Shown piece by piece: positions 57,466-64,000 of a DNA stretch of 64,000 nucleotides. A program made the position numbers and the translations under genes. The notes under the pieces are model-generated. The model searched no databases, was not told the origin of the DNA, and saw nothing but the letters and a program-made list of their open reading frames with translations. The stretch is from a virus. The stretch covers positions 1 through 64,000 of IMG/VR virus record IMGVR_UViG_3300027782_000071. One strand, written 5' to 3'. Numbering within the stretch: position 1 is the first letter of the stretch; each line of letters begins with the position of its first letter.

Positions 57466-60210
57466 CTATTGCCAACTAATACGAACATAACCATCACCAC
57501 CATTTCCACCAAATCCTGGAACAGTGCTTGCACCATCATATGCTCCACCACCACCACCGCCTCCACAAACTCCATTTCCACCACGGCCCGCCTTTGTTGC
57601 AGTCGTCGCAATCATATCTGAACCACTGCTCACAAGTAGAAAAATATTATTTCCAAAACACCCACCACTGACATTACCACCATTAACCCATCCACCAGTT
57701 CTTAAGTGCCAAGTAAAAGAATCGATAGATGCATGAACATAATTAGAATTGCCAGCAGCAATATAAGTCCCACCACCATAAATTGAAGCATATGGATCAC
57801 TACTTAAAGTTCTCACAATCCAAGTAATGGTATCAGTAGAAGTAGAAACACTATTACCACTTCTATTAGATGCTATAAATCTTCCATTGCCATATGCCAA
57901 TGATGAAACATCGCCAATACCGCCTATACCCAAAGTTCTTGCAATCCAAACAATACCATTTGTAGATACATTAATCACTCTAGAAGCTGCTCCAAGAATA
58001 TATTGATCATTATCATAAATTATAGAATAAATTTGTCCCGTTGTTCCAGCAGTTCTTAGTTGCCAAACAATGGCATCCGTAGAAGCAATTAGAGCACCAG
58101 AGGCGCCAACACCATAAAAAAATCCACCTTGATATGACAAAGAAGGTCCAGAAAAAGTACTTCCAATTTGATTTGCAGTTCCAGATGATCTAAATGTCCA
58201 GTTGATTGAATCAGTAGAACTTCTTAATCCAGAGTTTCCATCAATCACATAAACACCATTACCATAAACTACCCCCAAAATTACACTAGCACCATAAGAA
58301 GAAGTTCTCAAAACCCAAACAATACTATCGGTAGAGAATCCCAAGCGGCCACCATCACCACCATAAATGTAATTTGATCCATCATAATAAGTCGTATAAA
58401 GAACAATACCACCGGTATTGGCAGTTCTTAATCTCCAAAAACTTCCGCCAAGAGCATTCGAACTTCCACCATTTCCACCATAACCATAAGAAAGTCCAGT
58501 AATGTTTGTTGCACTTGTACCATTCATATTTCTCTGATCTAATGTGGAAGATACAGTATTTCCATAATAGTTAATTGTACCTCCCAAAGATCCATAAGAT
58601 CCATAAAAATTTGAACTATTTGTGTTAGAGTTAGAAACTGCTCCACCACCACCACCAGTAGTTTGAAAAGATGAAGTTGCAGTTGTTGCATTTGATGGTA
58701 CTTGAAGTGCCTCAAAAATACCACCATTACCACCAGCAGTTCCAGCAGATGCTTGAAGATAATTTGATGATGCCGTTATTGTACCTCCTGCCCCACCAGG
58801 AAGTGATTGAGTTGAAGAGTTATATACATTAGTTCCAGCACTTCCACCATTTGCAGTTATAGAAAAGTTTCCTCCAGGTCCTGCCCAAGATACTACACTC
58901 GAATCTCCAGATGCTCCATATACACCACCTTTTCCAACTTTAACGGTTAATGTAGTGCCACTAATATATGCTTTTGAAATATTCCAAGATGCCGCTGCTC
59001 CTCCACCTCCACCACTTCCAGCAAATCCAGTAGGAGGTAAAGCAGCACCAATATATCCAGAATCACCACCGACAACAAAAGTATTATTGCCATATACCAC
59101 TCCTTTCCAACCACTACCAAAAGCACCTGGTGAAGTTCTGAATGACCAAGTAACAGTATCAGTAGAAAAGAATATAAATCCAGCACCACCAACAGCATAA
59201 TAAGTATTATTCGCAAAAGTTGTTGCATATAAAGATTGTAAATAACTTACACTAGTTCTTGCAGTCCAAGTAACTGCATCTGTAGAAACAATTATATCGG
59301 CAGATGTACCAGTAGCAAAATAAAGACCATTTCCATAAGATACACTAATATAAAAATTATTATTAACTCCAGTTCTAATTACCCAAGTAATACTATCTGT
59401 AGAAGTTTGAAATCTTCCAGAACCACCACTAGTAACATATTGATCTCCAGCATAAAGAATTCTATATATTGCATTTCCGGTAGGATATCCAGAAGTTCTT
59501 AAGGACCAGGTAATGCCATTTGTAGAAGCAAAAATACGAGCATCATTATCTAAACCAAGAACATAAATGCCATTATTAAATTCTAAAGCATTAAGTCTAG
59601 CAGTACTGGCACCTGTTGTTTGCATTGTCCAAGTGATACTATCAGTAGAGGTAATTAATTTTCCAGCATTACCACATACAACATAAAGATTTCCACTATA
59701 CACGATAGAACCAATTGCAGTTGCACCAAATCCACTTGTTCTCGTAATCCAAGTAATTGCATCAGTAGAAGCAAGAACTGCTCCACCATCAGTTCCTGCA
59801 TAAAATACATTGTTCGCATATATCATTCCTGGACCCTGATAATACCCTGAAATACTATTAGAATGACTAGAAGTTCTTAAAAACCATTGCCCAGCACCAG
59901 TGTTCACATAAGAAGATGCATCTCTAGTTCCTGATGCTCCACTCCCTCCAGCACCCGTTGCTTCTATGAACAGTTGTTTTGCTTGAGACGGTACATTAAA
60001 GGTATACGTTCCAGCAGCAATATATTCTTGATATGATCCTACTGGTTGCCAAGATGAAGTATTGCCATTAGTGGTTAAAAAGTTATTATCTTGATTTGTT
60101 ATTGGTGGACCAGATGCAGAAATATCCACATATTGCTTATTTACGGCATCAGACGCATTAGATACCGAATCAATACCAGTAACTTGAGTAGAACCTACAC
60201 CGACTGGCAT
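57466..60210 (-). CDS. Adhesin-like fibre, two SxDGxxW repeat arrays in glycine-rich domain (914 aa)
   Basis: The start MPVGVGSTQVTGIDSVSNAS is related to the other two paralogues, followed by YQEYIAAGTYTFNVPSQAKQ. A first propeller array (about 105-390) interrupts the glycine-rich core, which resumes with GGGGGAAASWNISKAYISG. A second array (about 590-860) interrupts it again before the C-terminal glycine-rich end GNGGDGYVRISWQ. It starts 2 nt after the S74 gene region on the downstream side and ends 11 nt before the 908-aa gene. Function is likely receptor binding. Confidence 0.82.
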   Translation of the reverse strand: MPVGVGSTQVTGIDSVSNASDAVNKQYVDISASGPPITNQDNNFLTTNGNTSSWQPVGSYQEYIAAGTYTFNVPSQAKQLFIEATGAGGSGASGTRDASSYVNTGAGQWFLRTSSHSNSISGYYQGPGMIYANNVFYAGTDGGAVLASTDAITWITRTSGFGATAIGSIVYSGNLYVVCGNAGKLITSTDSITWTMQTTGASTARLNALEFNNGIYVLGLDNDARIFASTNGITWSLRTSGYPTGNAIYRILYAGDQYVTSGGSGRFQTSTDSITWVIRTGVNNNFYISVSYGNGLYFATGTSADIIVSTDAVTWTARTSVSYLQSLYATTFANNTYYAVGGAGFIFFSTDTVTWSFRTSPGAFGSGWKGVVYGNNTFVVGGDSGYIGAALPPTGFAGSGGGGGAAASWNISKAYISGTTLTVKVGKGGVYGASGDSSVVSWAGPGGNFSITANGGSAGTNVYNSSTQSLPGGAGGTITASSNYLQASAGTAGGNGGIFEALQVPSNATTATSSFQTTGGGGGAVSNSNTNSSNFYGSYGSLGGTINYYGNTVSSTLDQRNMNGTSATNITGLSYGYGGNGGSSNALGGSFWRLRTANTGGIVLYTTYYDGSNYIYGGDGGRLGFSTDSIVWVLRTSSYGASVILGVVYGNGVYVIDGNSGLRSSTDSINWTFRSSGTANQIGSTFSGPSLSYQGGFFYGVGASGALIASTDAIVWQLRTAGTTGQIYSIIYDNDQYILGAASRVINVSTNGIVWIARTLGIGGIGDVSSLAYGNGRFIASNRSGNSVSTSTDTITWIVRTLSSDPYASIYGGGTYIAAGNSNYVHASIDSFTWHLRTGGWVNGGNVSGGCFGNNIFLLVSSGSDMIATTATKAGRGGNGVCGGGGGGGAYDGASTVPGFGGNGGDGYVRISWQ

Positions 60211-60211
60211 A

Positions 60212-60730
60212 TCAACTTCCCTCTAGTTTTTCTTTCAGTTTTTGTATTTCTATATTTTGTTCCTTGATTGCTTCAATTAATAGGGCAATAAGATTTGCAT
60301 AAGCAACAGATTTTTTTTCATAATCTGGTGCGGGTCCTTTGGGATATACAATCTCAGGTACAATTTTTTCAACTTCCTGTGCGATTAAACCGATTTGATG
60401 TTCTCCATTGTCTATGCGGTCATATTCAACCCCTCTCAGTGCCAATACCTTTTCAAGAGCATTTTCAAGAGGTTTAATATTTTTTTTAAGTCTTTCGTCA
60501 GAGTTTGCAGTAACTGTTCCAGAAACAACAATGTTTCCTGCTGTTGTATTATTTGCAACTCCAACTCCAAGTCCACCAGAAATATAAGCACTACCAGTTA
60601 CTTGAAGTGGTTGAGATGCTGTTCCTGTAGATGTTGCAGTTCCCACTAATATTGGTCCAGAAGTAACTTGAAGTTTATTATCAACAGTTGCATCACCATA
60701 GATTCTTGTACCAGATTTAAGTTTTGCCAT
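60212..60730 (-). CDS. Stand-alone S74-type intramolecular chaperone fibre protein (172 aa)
   Basis: The ATG at 60730 (MAKLKSGTRIYGDATVDNKL) overlaps the upstream stop (TAATG). Residues about 1-80 are beta-rich fibre repeats. Residues about 82-172 are a peptidase S74/intramolecular chaperone domain: NSDERLKKNIKPLENALEKV, the LRGVEYDRI segment, HQIGLIAQEVEKIVPEIV and a C-terminal helix NLIALLIEAIKEQN. The Ser of NSDERLKK is the autoprocessing residue. S74 domains normally cap long fibres; here the fibre part is tiny. It may chaperone the trimerisation of neighbouring fibres or be a short fibre tip. Confidence 0.88.
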   Translation of the reverse strand: MAKLKSGTRIYGDATVDNKLQVTSGPILVGTATSTGTASQPLQVTGSAYISGGLGVGVANNTTAGNIVVSGTVTANSDERLKKNIKPLENALEKVLALRGVEYDRIDNGEHQIGLIAQEVEKIVPEIVYPKGPAPDYEKKSVAYANLIALLIEAIKEQNIEIQKLKEKLEGS

Positions 60731-63700
60731 TATGCCTGCGCCTCCGTCCAAGAAAGTCTTGTTGCAACGTTTGTCGCAGTTGCTGACAAATTAGTTGCAA
60801 CAATTGTAAGTGTATCAGGACCATCTGGATAAATTCCTATTCCACTTGTTGCCCCACCACCACCAAGAATACAATTACCTAAGTCTCGAACCTGGGTAAG
60901 ATCAATGGAATTTGCTCCAGATCCAACGAAGAAACCAGCAGTAACCTCACCACCAATTACCTGAACTCCAGTTGCTCCACCAACAGATGCATAATCAGCA
61001 ATTTGTGCCAGACTTGAATTTTGAATATTAGCGACATTACCAACAGCATTTGTCCAATTTGTTGCAGTACTTGGAGTTGTATTCAAAAATGCTCTTACAA
61101 GAATGTTAGAGTTTGCCGTAAGTGAAGTAAGATCGAGAGCAACAAGTTTTAACTGCATTCTATTAATTAATTCTCTTGTCCCAAATGATGCTGCAACACC
61201 ATTATCAACTGATGGGGCAACACGAATTGCAATTAGTGCTCTTGTTGAACCAGTAGCTCCCGTTGCAGCAAGAGTAGTAATACCAACTTGCCCATAGGTA
61301 AAGATCAAGGATTTATCATCATCAAATCGTCCATCCATAATCACACTTGTTCCCCAGTGAGAGATAGAAGGGCCATATGTTGGGAATGCAAGTTCAATGG
61401 CCGTTGGGTCAGTTGCTGAATAAGTAAATGTTTGCCCAACAGTTGCACCCATTGGAGCGATTGTTACTGTTGGATTTAATGCTGTTGATGCCTGACTTAA
61501 ATAAATAGTACCAATTCCAAGAGCACTGACATAAGTACTTTCAGGAAAACCACCAATAACTCTTTGACCTACTTGTAAATTTGTAGTTGATCCAGTTGCT
61601 ATATTTGATCCCAATGGAACTGTAAGAGAAAGAGAAGCATTACCTGGTTTTCCTCTTGTTAATCCAATAAATGTAGTTGTTCCAATACCAGTATAATTTA
61701 CATACTCATAAGTATTTGCATTTCTTATAACCACTGTTCCTGCACTAGGGAACCCTAATGTACTTGCAACACTTACCAAAGTATCTCCAGAGTTTAAAGT
61801 TGATGTTAGATATGTAGTTGCAGGAACACTTATAGACTCATACCTTGCTGGCAAATTTCCAGTTCTCAAATATGCTTCGGTATTTACATTATTATTGACC
61901 TGTTTGTGACAATAAATTACATTACCATCAGCACCTCTAAATCCCCAACGAACAAATCCAGCACCATACCAAGAATAATCCAAGTAAAACATCTGCATCT
62001 TGGATAAATCAAGATTATAACCAGAAGGACCAGTACCATCACACTTGTCAAGGTTCCATTGTGACTGTGGAATTTTTGTTTCTATAGTCTCCGAAATAAT
62101 CACGAAGTCAGCAGTTGCTCCTCTATATGAAGGAGAAATCGTCATACTTGTATCACTTGCAATATCAACAACACGATATGACTGTCCACGAAGAACAATA
62201 AAATCACCAATATTTAATTGTTTTGAAAATCTAGTTGGAAATGTTTCATTTGTCTGTACTACAGCATTATTTCCACTTACAACACTCACTCTTCCCGAAA
62301 GTTGGAAAGTAGAGTTTCTACGAACTGTATAAAGTGTTTGACCATCAAATTCAAAAAAGATTCCATTTTGAGAATCAAATGCACCAAGACGATTAAAGCA
62401 CCCATACCATCCAGATATATTACAAATATATGTACCAGAAGCAATTGTTGCAGACGGTGTTGTTAATGGAGTATATTGAAAAGTATTATAACCAGTAACG
62501 GAAGTTATATTATAAGATCCATTATATCCAGTTTCATTTGCACCAGAAATTGTAATTGTGGTTCCTGGAGTTGATGCTTGAATATTATGTTGTTCTTTAG
62601 TTTGAACCGTAACAAGATTCGTTGCGGGATTATATGTTAACGAATCAATTTGAAGATTTGGTTTAAGAGAAGTACCAGAACTAACTTGTATACCTTTGCC
62701 AGACTGATAACGAAAATATCTTCTTGTTTGACGAGTTGCTGATTCAAAGTTTGAAGATGCATTATTTGAAAAAATAACTCCACCATCAAAAGGGCGATGT
62801 AAAAATTGACCTTGCGGTCTTACATAAATTAAACCACCAGTTGGAACTGCTGATGGGGTATTATTTGCATAATAAACAAATTGAGTTGAACTATTAATTG
62901 TTGTAACAACGAACGAACCATTTGCAACAGTTTCAGTTGTACCAATTACTGCAATCTGATTTCCAATTGCAAGACCATGAGGAACTGTTGTATTTACCGT
63001 AATTTCTGTTCCAGAAGTCCAAGCAAATGAAGGAGTACTCCCAATTGCAGCACTAGTATAAACAATACCATTATTAATTACTGTTTTATTCGGATCAAAA
63101 ATATTTGTTACTGTTCCAGTATTTGTTGCTCTTGCCGTATAAGTAAAAATTGTATTGCCAACTCCACTATTTGTTTCTACAATGAAGTTACCATTTGCAA
63201 TATTTAAATAACAATCCTGAACCGAAATTGCAGTTCCTATGCCAGGTGCTGCACCCTGCAATCCAACAGTAACAGTTCTTGAGTTTGTTGGAATATTAAT
63301 AGAACTAATTGTTGCAATACCAATTGCAGAAGGAAATGAGAATGGACGATTATTAATCATCGCCAAGTTTTCCCACTTCGTAATTTGAGTACCATACTCA
63401 AAGTCAGTATCAATCAGTGCTTGTGCTTGAGATGTTCTAAATTTATTTACAGGATCAGTATAAATTTCTGATGGAGTAAACTTTTCATCGTACTCATCTA
63501 CAATAATTTGAAGTTTATCTGTACTACTCATTGCGGCAGTACTATAATTCAATACGATTGTGGTTGTAGTTGTATTACCACCACCAGAAGTTAATACTGT
63601 ATAAGCATTTGCTTTTAGATTCGAATCAGAAAAATTATAGATTACTGTGTTCGTCGTCACATTGGTAATCAATATCAATCGTTCCCTCTGTATAGCACGA

Positions 63701-63768
63701 GGAATGACTATGGTATTTGTGGAAGGTGTAAATGTATATCCCGTTTCCAGTATTGCCTTTCTTGCCAT
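60730..63768 (-). CDS. Large virion structural protein, fibre-type (1012 aa)
   Basis: MARKAILETGYTFTPSTNTI opens a beta-rich, Thr/Asn/Gly-rich protein. Repeated segments of the type TVTTKEQHNIQ, GTTITISGANETGYNGSYNIT and TVPHGLAIGNQIAVIG suggest Ig-like or jelly-roll modules. The central region has LYTVRRNSTFQLSGRVSVV and QMFYLDYSWYGAGFVRWGFRG, known to me from cyanophage structural proteins. It is probably a proximal fibre or a baseplate-attached structural protein. A GATAAATA late promoter precedes it. The S74 gene overlaps its stop by 1 nt. Confidence 0.72.
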   Translation of the reverse strand: MARKAILETGYTFTPSTNTIVIPRAIQRERLILITNVTTNTVIYNFSDSNLKANAYTVLTSGGGNTTTTTIVLNYSTAAMSSTDKLQIIVDEYDEKFTPSEIYTDPVNKFRTSQAQALIDTDFEYGTQITKWENLAMINNRPFSFPSAIGIATISSINIPTNSRTVTVGLQGAAPGIGTAISVQDCYLNIANGNFIVETNSGVGNTIFTYTARATNTGTVTNIFDPNKTVINNGIVYTSAAIGSTPSFAWTSGTEITVNTTVPHGLAIGNQIAVIGTTETVANGSFVVTTINSSTQFVYYANNTPSAVPTGGLIYVRPQGQFLHRPFDGGVIFSNNASSNFESATRQTRRYFRYQSGKGIQVSSGTSLKPNLQIDSLTYNPATNLVTVQTKEQHNIQASTPGTTITISGANETGYNGSYNITSVTGYNTFQYTPLTTPSATIASGTYICNISGWYGCFNRLGAFDSQNGIFFEFDGQTLYTVRRNSTFQLSGRVSVVSGNNAVVQTNETFPTRFSKQLNIGDFIVLRGQSYRVVDIASDTSMTISPSYRGATADFVIISETIETKIPQSQWNLDKCDGTGPSGYNLDLSKMQMFYLDYSWYGAGFVRWGFRGADGNVIYCHKQVNNNVNTEAYLRTGNLPARYESISVPATTYLTSTLNSGDTLVSVASTLGFPSAGTVVIRNANTYEYVNYTGIGTTTFIGLTRGKPGNASLSLTVPLGSNIATGSTTNLQVGQRVIGGFPESTYVSALGIGTIYLSQASTALNPTVTIAPMGATVGQTFTYSATDPTAIELAFPTYGPSISHWGTSVIMDGRFDDDKSLIFTYGQVGITTLAATGATGSTRALIAIRVAPSVDNGVAASFGTRELINRMQLKLVALDLTSLTANSNILVRAFLNTTPSTATNWTNAVGNVANIQNSSLAQIADYASVGGATGVQVIGGEVTAGFFVGSGANSIDLTQVRDLGNCILGGGGATSGIGIYPDGPDTLTIVATNLSATATNVATRLSWTEAQA

Positions 63769-63789
63769 AATTAATGAATACCTTTGTTA

Positions 63790-63797
63790 TATTTATC
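63790..63797 (-). promoter_or_regulatory. T4-type late promoter before the 1012-aa structural gene
   Basis: Minus-strand GATAAATA lies 22 nt before the ATG at 63768 and 3 nt after the stop of the preceding gene. Confidence 0.55.
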
Positions 63798-63799
63798 AG

Positions 63800-64000
63800 T
63801 TATGTAAAAGATGTGATTTCATCAATTTCAGTATATACAATCACAGATTTATCAGTATTTTGTCTCATATAAGTTCCTGTTCCAGATCCATAAGAAACTC
63901 CAGCAAATTCATCACCAATAATGTCGTATGGTTTAAAAACATTAGCAGTTAATGTTGTAACTCCTATATTTTCAGAAAACTCTGAAGAATAGTATGTTCC
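63800..64000 (-). CDS. Structural protein, C-terminal fragment (66 codons visible)
   Basis: The open frame enters from the right edge and ends at the TAA at 63802-63800. The visible end reads GTYYSSEFSENIGVTTLTANV, then KPYDIIGDEFAGVSYGSGTG and VYTEIDEITSFT. It is beta-rich and neutral, like other phage fibre or baseplate proteins. The family cannot be named from this fragment. It lies upstream of the 1012-aa gene on the same strand. Confidence 0.6.
   Translation of the reverse strand, partial: GTYYSSEFSENIGVTTLTANVFKPYDIIGDEFAGVSYGSGTGTYMRQNTDKSVIVYTEIDEITSFT

Noticed and set aside
44715-60210. Sialidase enzyme activity suggested by Asp-box-like repeats
   Set aside because: The repeats are structural; no Arg triad or Tyr/Glu catalytic set could be recognised.

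Overview
The window is a piece of a T4-like myovirus (tailed phage) genome that most probably infects a cyanobacterium. It carries recognisable T4-type baseplate, head-completion and replication genes (gp4, gp5, gp26, gp32, gp33, gp48, gp53, gp54-like, gp59). It also has genes typical of cyanomyoviruses (PhoH, ThyX, a DUF1825-like protein, an MGME1-type exonuclease) and a tRNA-Leu(UAA) split by a cyanobacterial-type group I intron. The DNA is AT-rich, genes are packed with 1-15 nt overlaps, and almost everything is on the minus strand. Only a 2.6 kb block (23084-25653) is on the plus strand.

Layout. 1-1130: an early-type cassette with an HNH nuclease fragment, tRNA-Leu with intron, tRNA-Met, a tRNA-like element, an orphan Phd-like antitoxin and a 61-aa protein, driven by two sigma70-like promoters. 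1158-13222: tail-fibre region with two very long collagen-like (Gly-X-Gln) proteins and two small partners. 13224-23048: spike, hub and tape-measure genes, ending with gp26 and a gp54-like tube initiator. gp26 overlaps a small downstream frame through a textbook -1 frameshift signal (slippery T_TTT_TTC, 6-nt spacer, hairpin). 23084-25653, plus strand: gp4, a Rho_N/SAP-like protein, gp48 and gp53. 25645-33636: replication, recombination and nucleotide genes (Mom-like, HNH, gp32, DUF1825-like, gp59, gp33, exonuclease, PhoH, ThyX, glutaredoxin) and several small conserved proteins. 33671-44669: an island of eight glycosyltransferase or sugar-related genes, four of them multidomain fusions, plus one small acidic protein. 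44715-63768: three adhesin-like proteins (3328, 908 and 914 aa) made of SxDGxxW propeller repeats embedded in a glycine-rich domain, a stand-alone S74-type fibre chaperone, and a 1012-aa structural protein. A partial structural gene runs off the right edge.

How the parts fit. Late structural genes are preceded in places by T4-type late promoter motifs (NATAAATA or CTAAATA), while gp32 and the tRNA cassette have host-like TTGACA-17-TATAAT promoters. The giant adhesins and collagen-like rods look like the host-contact apparatus. The sugar-transfer island beside them may decorate those fibres or modify the host surface; this is inference. No integrase, CRISPR array or insertion sequence was seen.
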